DNA of 13,523 bases from Beijerinckiaceae bacterium (lineage in GTDB: Bacteria > Pseudomonadota > Alphaproteobacteria > Rhizobiales > Beijerinckiaceae), in contig CANGOK010000057.1 in NCBI GenBank assembly GCA_947455285.1, positions 1 through 13,523 of the forward strand. The letters are read 5' to 3'. The first letter of the stretch is position 1, and every line of letters begins with the position of its first letter. Below the pieces are notes generated by a model, which saw only the letters and a list, made by a program, of their open reading frames with translations, did no database searches and was not told the DNA's origin. A program made the position numbers and the translations under genes. Shown here in pieces: positions 7,342 through 13,074 of the stretch.

Positions 7342-8073
7342 ATGAGCGAGGACATTCTCGTCAGCTATGCTGGCGACGTTCTGGAGATCACTTTCAACTG
7401 CCCGGAACGCGGCAACGCCATGTCGGACCAGATGATCAGGGATTTGGGCGACATCATCGAGCGCGAGCATGAAAAGGCGCGGCTGATCGTGCTGCGCGGC
7501 AATGGCGACGATTTCTGCGCGGGCCGTCACCATGGCGGTGGGCCTCGTCCCGCGACGCCCGAGGCGCTCGATGTGCGCGAAGCCAGCGATCATGTCTTCC
7601 GCTGCTACGGACTGCTGCGTAGCTCCAAAGCTCCTGTCATCGCGCAGGTGCAGGGACGCGCGCTGGGCTTTGGCTTCGCGCTGGCGGCCGCGGCCGACAT
7701 CACCATCTGCGCTGACAATGCGCAATTCCAGGTTCCGGAATTCAACCACAACATCATGCCCACCATGGTCATGTCGTCGATGATCGACCGCGTGCCGCTG
7801 AAGGCTCTGATGTACAACGTCTGGACAAGCCAGATGATCAGCCCCGAGCGCGCGCTCGCAATCGGCGCCGTGAGCGATGTCGTTCCTGTGGGCGAACTCG
7901 CCGACAAAGTCTCAGCGCTTGTTAAGCGTCTGGCGGAATCTGCAAGGCCAGCCGTGCTGGCGGTCAAGGAATATGGCGTCAACGCGCAGCCCATCGACAT
8001 GTCGAAGGCCGTTCACTTCGCGCGCAGCCTTCATGCGCTGGTGAATTCATCGAGCCAGCTCAAGCGCAAGTAA
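7342..8073 (+). CDS. Enoyl-CoA hydratase/isomerase (crotonase) family protein lacking one catalytic Glu
   Basis: Crotonase-fold protein of 243 residues, slightly short for the family (about 255-265). The CoA-binding and oxyanion-hole regions are present: FCAGRH (about 58-63) and QVQGRALGFGFALAAAADI. Compared with rat mitochondrial enoyl-CoA hydratase (LGGGCEL, then GQPE 20 residues later), the first catalytic glutamate (E144) is replaced by A113, while the second (E164) is kept as E133 in FQVPEF. That argues against a standard hydratase and towards isomerase, hydrolase or lyase chemistry on a CoA ester, as seen in other crotonase subgroups. ATG 7342 has GGAGG (7333-7337) 4 bases upstream. Its neighbours, VOC at 27 bases and the flavin monooxygenase at 31 bases, suggest a three-gene unit. 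No CoA ligase is in the window to make its substrate. Confidence 0.88.
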   Translation: MSEDILVSYAGDVLEITFNCPERGNAMSDQMIRDLGDIIEREHEKARLIVLRGNGDDFCAGRHHGGGPRPATPEALDVREASDHVFRCYGLLRSSKAPVIAQVQGRALGFGFALAAAADITICADNAQFQVPEFNHNIMPTMVMSSMIDRVPLKALMYNVWTSQMISPERALAIGAVSDVVPVGELADKVSALVKRLAESARPAVLAVKEYGVNAQPIDMSKAVHFARSLHALVNSSSQLKRK

Positions 8074-8104
8074 GTCACATCTTTCCATTCTCTGGTGATC
8101 CCAA

Positions 8105-9226
8105 ATGAAGTTCAATTTCTTCCATCTGATGCCCTGGCCCTATTGCGAGGAGCCTCCGGTCAGCTGGCCTGTGCCCAACAACACCTTCGACGCCACCAAG
8201 GCGAAGGCGCTTTATGAAACCTATATCGACGCCATGGCCTATGCTGAGGAATGCGGCTTTGATTGGGTCGGCTGCAACGAGCATCACTTCAGCCCCTATG
8301 GCCTGATGTCGAACTGCAACCTGATCGGCGCCGCGCTCGTCGCGCGCACCAAGAAGATCAGACTAGGCATGCTGGGCAATCTGGTGCCGCTGCTGAACCC
8401 AGTGCGCGTGGCTGAAGAATACGCCATGATCGACGTGATGAGCGGCGGACGCCTGATCGCGGGCATGATGCGCGGCATCCCGCACGAGTATTATTCCTAC
8501 AACGTCAATCCCGATGAATCGATGGGCCGCCTTGATGAAGCGGTCCGCCTCATCATGAAGTGCTGGACCTCCCCAGAGCCCTTCCGGTGGGAGGGGACCT
8601 ATTACAACTATCCCTCGGTTTCGATCTGGCCGAAGCCGATGCAAAATCCTCCGCCCATTCTCATGTCGGCTTCCAACGCCGAAGCGGCCGAATTTGCAGC
8701 GCGCCATAAGGCGATCATGGGCATGACGCTGATCGCCGATCTTGATGTCGCCCGCAAGAACATGGACCACTACAAAGAATCCGCGCGTTCTTACGGATGG
8801 GAGCCCACCAGGACCCATATGCTCAGCGGCCATCAGACCGTTATTGCGGAGACTGACGATGAAGCCCGCGAGATCATGAGCAACGGCCTCAAGTATTTCC
8901 ATCAGGTGTTGATGCGCCCGCAGCGCGAGGCGCAAACAAAGGTGCTGACGCAATCGAACTATTACGCCAACACCGAGCAGAAGCAGTATTTCGACAAGCG
9001 CCTCGCGACCCTGCGCGAGCGCACGCTGGAAGAGCAGATCGAGGCTGGCACTGTGCTTTGCGGCAGCCCCGAAAGCGTGGTGAAGCAGATGAAGAACATC
9101 CATAAGGCGCTTGGCCATGGCGTGTTCAACATGACGATGAAGATTGGGAACATGCCCGATTCCGCAGTCACGCGCGGCATGGAATTGTTCCGCGATCGCG
9201 TCGCGCCACATGTGCGCGACCTCTGA
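8105..9226 (+). CDS. Luciferase-like (LLM class) flavin-dependent monooxygenase
   Basis: FMN-dependent oxidoreductase of the bacterial luciferase TIM-barrel family, which uses reduced FMN or F420 from a partner reductase. 373 residues, usual for the group. Recognisable parts: an N-terminal barrel strand with FFHLMPWPY, the ECGFDWVGCNEHHFSPYG segment with E59-H60-H61-F62, then RLGMLGNLVPLLNPVRVAEEYAM in two short pieces, and MSGGRLIAGMMRGIP, a typical phosphate-binding strand. The late segment CGSPESVVKQM is also family-typical. ATG 8105 follows GGTGA (8094-8098). It is the last gene of the enzyme run and is followed by a strong terminator. No dedicated flavin reductase is encoded nearby; the Pht2-like reductase is not a known donor for this family. 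Substrate unknown; oxidation of the cluster's aromatic compound or a product is a guess. Confidence 0.9.
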   Translation: MKFNFFHLMPWPYCEEPPVSWPVPNNTFDATKAKALYETYIDAMAYAEECGFDWVGCNEHHFSPYGLMSNCNLIGAALVARTKKIRLGMLGNLVPLLNPVRVAEEYAMIDVMSGGRLIAGMMRGIPHEYYSYNVNPDESMGRLDEAVRLIMKCWTSPEPFRWEGTYYNYPSVSIWPKPMQNPPPILMSASNAEAAEFAARHKAIMGMTLIADLDVARKNMDHYKESARSYGWEPTRTHMLSGHQTVIAETDDEAREIMSNGLKYFHQVLMRPQREAQTKVLTQSNYYANTEQKQYFDKRLATLRERTLEEQIEAGTVLCGSPESVVKQMKNIHKALGHGVFNMTMKIGNMPDSAVTRGMELFRDRVAPHVRDL

Positions 9227-9252
9227 TCTTCCCCAGGGATAGATGTTCTCAG

Positions 9253-9290
9253 CGCCCGCCGAATCAGATGTTCGGCGGGCGTTTGTTTTT
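9253..9290 (+). terminator. Strong intrinsic terminator after the flavin monooxygenase gene
   Basis: Perfect 11-bp stem (9253-9263 with 9271-9281), loop TCAGATG, followed directly by TTTGTTTTT. It closes the catabolic gene run 26 bases after the stop codon. Confidence 0.93.
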
Positions 9291-9328
9291 AAATCAAGCC
9301 CGCATCGTCGACGTCGTCAGGGATCGAC

Positions 9329-9367
9329 ATGCCTAAAAACCCCTTCAAATCGGGCTTTTTTAGATGA
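9329..9367 (+). other. Twelve-codon open frame resembling the HU start region
   Basis: ATG 9329 opens MPKNPFKSGFFR, with AGGGA (9319-9323) as a possible ribosome site. Bases 9323-9338 match the 16 bases around the HU start (9465-9480) at all but one position (GATCGACATG then C or G, then CTAAA). It could be a decayed partial duplication of the HU 5' end or a leader peptide. Coding status is unproven. Confidence 0.25.
9334..9362. terminator. A/T-flanked weak hairpin upstream of HU
   Basis: TAAAAACCC (9334-9342) can pair with GGG-C-TTTTTTA (9352-9362) with one bulged C, leaving A-runs and T-runs on either side as in bidirectional terminators. The G+C part is only three pairs, so strength is doubtful. 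The intergenic stretch 9227-9470 otherwise holds the preceding terminator and the HU leader; I see no convincing sigma-70 promoter in it. Confidence 0.35.
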
Positions 9368-9470
9368 AAAGGGCCTGATTATCTGCGTTTTCGAGCTTGC
9401 GGGTCTTAAACTGACAGGCGCCCCGTTGTATCGTCTCGTCAGGTTCATTGATTCTCTGGAGGAGATCGAC

Positions 9471-9827
9471 ATGGCTAAAGCAGCCGCTAAGACCGCAGCA
9501 AAACCCAAGGCCGAGCCGAAGGCGAAGGCCGAACCCGCGAAGGTGAAGGTTGAAACCGTCACCCTGCGCCAGCTCGCCACCACGCTTGCTGAATCCCACG
9601 AGCTTTCGAAGAAGGCGGCTAACGCCATCCTCGACGACCTCGTCGCCAACGTGACGAAGCACCTCAAGAAGGGCGCTCGCGTCCGCATCGGCGGCCTCGG
9701 CATCCTGCAGGTCCGCAAGCGCGCCGCCCGCATGGGCCGCAACCCCGCCACTGGCGAAGCGATCAAGATTAAGGCGAGCAAGAAGATCGCCTTCCGCGCC
9801 GCCAAGGAGCTCAAGGAAGCCATCTGA
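9471..9827 (+). CDS. HU-family DNA-binding protein with Lys/Ala/Pro-rich N-terminal tail
   Basis: Nucleoid-associated protein that binds and bends DNA as a dimer. 118 residues against about 90 for ordinary HU. The extra part is residues 1-29, made almost only of Lys, Ala, Pro and Glu, like a histone H1 tail. The HU core starts near T31 (LRQLATTLAESHELSKKAAN), continues with the dimer core and GGLGILQVRKR, and contains the DNA-arm signature RMGRNPATGEAIKIKASKK, ending FRAAKELKEAI. The start is ATG 9471, supported by GGAGGAG (9458-9464) 6 bases upstream; the frame is open further left but lies across the terminator region. It is a single-gene unit with its own terminator. The tail probably adds non-specific DNA binding or compaction (inferred). 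Unrelated to the neighbouring catabolic genes. Confidence 0.93.
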   Translation: MAKAAAKTAAKPKAEPKAKAEPAKVKVETVTLRQLATTLAESHELSKKAANAILDDLVANVTKHLKKGARVRIGGLGILQVRKRAARMGRNPATGEAIKIKASKKIAFRAAKELKEAI

Positions 9828-9851
9828 GCTTTACAGCTCTTCAGGCTTCAC

Positions 9852-9879
9852 GGGCGCATCGCAAGGTGCGCCCTTTTTT
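9852..9879 (+). terminator. Intrinsic terminator after HU
   Basis: 9-bp stem (9852-9860 with 9865-9873, one G-T wobble) on a GCAA tetraloop, followed by TTTTTT. Typical rho-independent terminator 24 bases after the HU stop. Confidence 0.93.
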
Positions 9880-9930
9880 ATTTTTATCGATGAGTTTTTT
9901 TAGTTTTAATTCGACAACTTTTTCTGTCAG

Positions 9931-9955
9931 GCAACCGGTTTAATGCGGTCTCGTT
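9931..9955 (+). promoter_or_regulatory. Candidate EcfG-type (general stress sigma) promoter for the PRC-barrel gene
   Basis: GCAAC (9931-9935), 16-base spacer, CGTT (9952-9955). The alphaproteobacterial EcfG consensus is GGAAC-N16/17-CGTT, so there is one mismatch. Start of transcription would fall near 9962, about 40 bases before the ATG. PRC-barrel envelope genes are often in that regulon. Call rests on pattern alone. Confidence 0.4.
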
Positions 9956-9965
9956 GTACGTAAAC

Positions 9966-9980
9966 GCCCCTTCAAGGGGC
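9966..9980 (+). other. Short hairpin in the PRC-barrel gene leader
   Basis: GCCCCTT-C-AAGGGGC is an inverted repeat with one central base; a fold with a small loop gives a 5-6 bp G+C-rich stem. It lies just after the proposed transcription start and 12 bases before the ribosome site, so it could protect the 5' end of the mRNA. There is no T-run, so it is not a terminator. Confidence 0.45.
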
Positions 9981-10001
9981 TAGCAACGCACGGAGACCAT
10001 C

Positions 10002-10562
10002 ATGCCGGAAATTCGTTTGACCCTTGCTGCGGCAAGCATCGCCTTGGGTGGCCTTTGCCTTGGAAACTTCGCCGCACTCGCCCAGGCGCCCGCCAGCCCG
10101 CCTGCCTCATCGACCACCGCACCGACCCCCAGCCCCAACCCAGCCAGCTTCATGACGGAAATGCATTCTGGCATGTGGCGGGCGTCCAAGCTGGACGGTC
10201 TCGACGTCTACAACAACGCCAATGAAAAAGTCGGCGACATCAGCGAGCTGATGCTCGATTCATCTGGCAAGGTGCAGGCCATCGTCATAGGCGTCGGCGG
10301 CTTTCTTGGAATGGGCGAGCACTATGTTGCGGTGCCATTCGAGCAAATCAGATGGAGCAACGAGCCCGTGCGTAGCGCCAGAACAACCACCGCACCGTCA
10401 ACGGGCTCTCCTCCCTCGTCGACGTCTGATCGCGGCGACGTCACAGGGTCAGTGCGCTCCACTACAGGCGATGTCGCCACACGCGGCTACCCTGACCATG
10501 CCTTGCTCAATATGACGAAGGAACAGTTGAGAGCAGCGCCGGAATTCAAATATTCACGCTGA
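10002..10562 (+). CDS. Exported PRC-barrel domain protein
   Basis: Probable periplasmic protein of 186 residues; exact role unknown, relatives are often linked to stress or envelope adaptation. Residues 1-29 form a signal peptide with a hydrophobic core (LTLAAASIALGGLCLG) and an AxA site at ALAQA. A Pro/Ser/Thr/Ala linker follows to about residue 48. One PRC-barrel domain covers about 60-115: SKLDGLDVYN, KVGDISELML, VQAIVIGVGGFLGMG, YVAVPFEQIRW. A second low-complexity Thr/Ser/Gly-rich linker leads to a conserved-looking tail (LLNMTKEQLRAAPEFKYS) common in these exported PRC proteins. ATG 10002 has GGAG about 6 bases upstream. Single-gene unit, terminators on both sides, with a possible EcfG promoter. 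Confidence 0.88.
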   Translation: MPEIRLTLAAASIALGGLCLGNFAALAQAPASPPASSTTAPTPSPNPASFMTEMHSGMWRASKLDGLDVYNNANEKVGDISELMLDSSGKVQAIVIGVGGFLGMGEHYVAVPFEQIRWSNEPVRSARTTTAPSTGSPPSSTSDRGDVTGSVRSTTGDVATRGYPDHALLNMTKEQLRAAPEFKYSR

Positions 10563-10577
10563 GCCATGACAGGTTGA

Positions 10578-10604
10578 GGGGCCGTCGCAAGGCGGCCCCC
10601 TTTA
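10578..10604 (+). terminator. Intrinsic terminator after the PRC-barrel gene
   Basis: 9-bp stem (10578-10586 with 10591-10599, one G-T wobble) on a GCAA tetraloop, then CTTTA. The T-run is short, so termination may be incomplete. Same layout as the HU terminator. The rest of the gap to 10739 shows no confident promoter. Confidence 0.75.
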
Positions 10605-10739
10605 CGCTTCAGCGCAGAAGCCCTTCAAAACATAACCATGAACTTGCACCGCCCACGCAGTGCGGTTGCGTGCGCCGCTACGCTCAACTATCGTCCCGGC
10701 TTGGAATATCCCGCCACTGGGTAAATCGCAGGTGACGAT

Positions 10740-11699
10740 ATGATGAGGAAACTGACCGTTCCATTGCTGGCGCTCGCCGCATTCGCAATCGCTGCGCCTT
10801 CCTTTGGGCAGGAGAAGTTGAAGCTCGCGGTCGGGCAACGCGGCAACTGGGACACCGCCATCCCGGAACTCGGCATTCAAAAGGGCATCTTCCAGAAGCA
10901 TGGCCTCGAACTTGAGGTGCTCTATACGCAGGGCAGCGGCGAGACGATTCAGGCGGTGATCTCTGGTTCTGTGGATCTTGGCCTCGCGGCGGGCCTCACA
11001 GGCGTCATGGGCGCCTTTGAAAAGGGCGCGCCCGTGCGCCCCGTCAGCAATTCCATGACCGGCGCCGATGATCTCTATTGGTACGTGCCTGCAAATTCGC
11101 CGATCAAGTCCATCAAGGATGCGGCGGGCAAGACCATCTCATATTCGACGCGCGGCTCGTCGACGCATGTGGCGGTGCTCGGCTTCATCAATTACTTCAA
11201 AGTGGACATGAAGCCGACGCCGGTCGGCGGACCCTCCGCCTCCTTCGCGCAGACCATGTCGAACCAGGTGGACATAGGCTGGTCTTCCGCGCCCTTGCAA
11301 TTGAAGGATTTGAAAGAAGGCCGCATCCGCATGCTGGTGCGCGAAAGCGAAGTGCCGAAGTTCCAGAACATGACGGTGCGCGTCAACATCTCGAACCTCG
11401 ACACGATCGCCAAACGCAAGGGCGCCATCGACAAGTTCATGGCCGCCTATAACGAAACCCTCGACTGGATGTATGCCGATCCTGACGCCATCAAGCGTTG
11501 GGCGGAGTGGACCCAGACGCCGCTTGATGTGGCGCAGGGCATGCGCGACGAATATTTCCCGAAGAAGAATCTGCTGCTCGAACGCCTGTCTGGCGTCGAC
11601 GACGCCATGACCGATGCGGTGGAAATGAAGATGATGCAGAAGGAGCTGACGAAAACCCAGCTCGATGAACTCTTCAAGGACTACTATAAAAAGCCCTGA
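10740..11699 (+). CDS. ABC transporter substrate-binding protein, NMT1/SsuA-like
   Basis: Periplasmic binding protein of 319 residues that would capture a small organic ligand (relatives bind sulfonates, nitrate, pyrimidine precursors or aromatic acids). A signal peptide is clear: Arg-Lys near the N-terminus, hydrophobic LLALAAFAIAA, and probable cleavage around residues 23-24 (SFG-Q). The mature part has features of the type II periplasmic fold: GIQKGIFQKHGLELEVL, GSGETIQAVISGSVDLGLA, an aromatic and Gly-rich middle with STRGSSTHV, and MSNQVDIGWS. ATG 10740 follows AGGTGA (10729-10734); a second ATG comes directly after. No permease or ATPase gene lies beside it: next is a terminator and then an opposing copper transporter gene. 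It may work with a transporter encoded elsewhere. The ligand cannot be told from sequence. Confidence 0.88.
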   Translation: MMRKLTVPLLALAAFAIAAPSFGQEKLKLAVGQRGNWDTAIPELGIQKGIFQKHGLELEVLYTQGSGETIQAVISGSVDLGLAAGLTGVMGAFEKGAPVRPVSNSMTGADDLYWYVPANSPIKSIKDAAGKTISYSTRGSSTHVAVLGFINYFKVDMKPTPVGGPSASFAQTMSNQVDIGWSSAPLQLKDLKEGRIRMLVRESEVPKFQNMTVRVNISNLDTIAKRKGAIDKFMAAYNETLDWMYADPDAIKRWAEWTQTPLDVAQGMRDEYFPKKNLLLERLSGVDDAMTDAVEMKMMQKELTKTQLDELFKDYYKKP

Positions 11700-11743
11700 A
11701 TGATCGCATCTTCAGATTCTCAGGGATTTCACGATTTCATGAG

Positions 11744-11769
11744 CCCCCGCTTTCCAGAGCGGGGGTTTT
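11744..11769 (+). terminator. Intrinsic terminator after the substrate-binding protein gene
   Basis: Perfect 8-bp stem (11744-11751 with 11758-11765), loop TTCCAG, followed by TTTT. The minus-strand flank has no U-tract, so it serves the plus-strand gene. I see no separate terminator for the converging minus-strand operon that ends at 11789. Confidence 0.85.
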
Positions 11770-11788
11770 GCTTTCGAAGACGCATCGC

Positions 11789-12928
11789 TTAAAGGAGCCC
11801 AACCATCGGCTGCGCCGAAAGGGCCGCTCCTGCAAGCGCCGCCAGAAACAACAAAGCGTCATGCCCTGCAAGCCATAGTCGCGGCGGGCTGCCACGATGA
11901 TGAAGCCAAAGAGTCGCTGCGGTTGTCGCGAGTGACCATCCGATCGCAAGCAAGCCAAGCACAATCGCGAAATCTGTGACGTCCCTGGCGTCGCGCGCCA
12001 CGACCTTCGCGAGGACGATGAGGCCCAGCCCTGCGACCGACACGCTCGCCACGCCAAATCTCCGCGTCAGCGGACCAATCGCGAAGGCTGGCGCATACAT
12101 GGCCATGACATGAAAGGCCATGACCCCGAACATGCTGGAAAGCGTGACGCCACACCCAACCATGGCGCCGGGCATCGCGAGCATCTGCGCCGTCATGCCA
12201 AACCATGCTGCGGCGGCGATGACGGTGGAGATGATGAAGTCCTGCAGGTTCATTTCGCTCGCCGCCTCGACCGGCCTGGCAAGCTCGGATGGCGCTGACG
12301 AGACAGCGACTGTCAACACCAACACCTGCGCGAACGCCGCGCCAAGGGCGATGCCGATGTTGCGGCTTGCGGGCGACAGGTGCTCCAGCAGGAGCAGCAA
12401 CGCCGGCCCGATAAGGCCAGCAAGGGCGCCCGCGCCGAACACCATCGCAATCGCAAAACCCTTTTCCTTGACGCTTTGACCGATGGCAGCCTCATGCCGA
12501 TAGAAAAGGGTGAAGCCCTGCGCCACGCCAAGCCAGAAAGCGCCGAGGCAGAAGGGCCAGAAGGCGCCCGCCGAGAGCGCCCAGGCCATCATCAGCCCGC
12601 CTGCAAGACCATGAGACGCGCCAAGGGCGAAGGAAGCCCTGCGGCCGAAGGCGTCGAGAAGATAGGAGGCAGGAAAGGTCGAGACGGCGGCGCCGGTCAA
12701 CATCGCCATATATGGCACAGGCATCAGCGCGGGCCGTGGGGCCAGCCACAGTCCCGCGAGCGGCAGAAGGCTTGTCGCAAGCGTCTGGGCCAGCACGGCG
12801 AGGGCGAAACCGCTCGCCAGTTGCGCGAGGCCTCCAGCAAGTCGCTTTCCCGCCATGGCGACGCCAGGCGGGCAGAAACACGCGAGCCGCCCGGCCCGTG
12901 TGGTCTCTGGCTCAGCCTCACCGGTCAT
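11789..12928 (-). CDS. ccoA: CcoA-like MFS copper importer
   Basis: Inner-membrane major facilitator protein, 379 residues, with about 12 hydrophobic segments by eye. In Rhodobacter capsulatus CcoA imports copper for cbb3 oxidase assembly and depends on MxxxM and HxxxM motifs placed 28 residues apart in neighbouring helices. Here M245-TAQ-M249 and H273-VMA-M277 show the same motifs at the same 28-residue offset. Context agrees: it is the third gene after ccoI and ccoS, and its ATG (12926-12928) overlaps the ccoS stop as ATGA. No good ribosome site is seen, fitting translational coupling. The cytoplasmic N-terminus is about 25 residues long with a CxC pair (C17, C19) that might bind copper; ATG of M25 is an alternative start that would remove it. 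Family and copper role are strongly suggested, not proven. Confidence 0.82.
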   Translation of the reverse strand: MTGEAEPETTRAGRLACFCPPGVAMAGKRLAGGLAQLASGFALAVLAQTLATSLLPLAGLWLAPRPALMPVPYMAMLTGAAVSTFPASYLLDAFGRRASFALGASHGLAGGLMMAWALSAGAFWPFCLGAFWLGVAQGFTLFYRHEAAIGQSVKEKGFAIAMVFGAGALAGLIGPALLLLLEHLSPASRNIGIALGAAFAQVLVLTVAVSSAPSELARPVEAASEMNLQDFIISTVIAAAAWFGMTAQMLAMPGAMVGCGVTLSSMFGVMAFHVMAMYAPAFAIGPLTRRFGVASVSVAGLGLIVLAKVVARDARDVTDFAIVLGLLAIGWSLATTAATLWLHHRGSPPRLWLAGHDALLFLAALAGAALSAQPMVGLL

Positions 12929-13074
12929 CGCGGAAGATCATCGTCGGAAAGGATCCGATGAGAGGCGCCTTTCACATCGTCATACTGGCCATTGCGCAGA
13001 GACCAGACGAAGGCCACCAAGCCAATCAGGCCAAGGCCGATGGCGAGCGGCGCCATGAACGCGAGCACATTCAT
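12925..13074 (-). CDS. ccoS: Cbb3-type cytochrome oxidase assembly protein CcoS (FixS)
   Basis: Tiny single-span membrane protein of 49 residues required for maturation of cbb3 oxidase (cofactor insertion into CcoN in known systems). The N-terminus is a hydrophobic helix (LAFMAPLAIGLGLIGLVAFV), followed at once by the family hallmark WSLRNGQYDD, then GASHRIL and an acidic end (SDDDLPR). Length and motif match CcoS/FixS. ATG 13072-13074 overlaps the ccoI stop as ATGA and has GGAG about 8 bases upstream inside ccoI; its own TGA overlaps the ccoA start. This gives a tightly coupled ccoI-ccoS-ccoA order. Confidence 0.93.
   Translation of the reverse strand: MNVLAFMAPLAIGLGLIGLVAFVWSLRNGQYDDVKGASHRILSDDDLPR

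Noticed and set aside
9296..9357. Long-range pairing AAGCCCG (9296-9302) with CGGGCTT (9351-9357), as a structured small RNA ending in T-run
   Set aside because: A 7-bp stem with a 48-base loop is weak, no promoter is seen in front, and the local hairpin at 9334-9362 is a simpler fold.
9852..10604. Two terminators with the same TCGCAAGG loop (after HU and after the PRC-barrel gene) as a dispersed repeat
   Set aside because: GNRA tetraloops on G+C-rich stems are common in terminators; outside the loop the stems differ.
10701..10727. TTGGAA ... TAAATC as a promoter of the substrate-binding protein gene
   Set aside because: The spacer is only 15 bases and transcription would start inside or after the ribosome-binding site.
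10740..11699. Reading the substrate-binding protein as the missing 4,5-dihydroxyphthalate decarboxylase (Pht5), which I recall as having a related periplasmic-binding-type fold
   Set aside because: It has a clear signal peptide, and its motifs are those of exported NMT1/SsuA-type binding proteins, so a cytoplasmic decarboxylase is unlikely.
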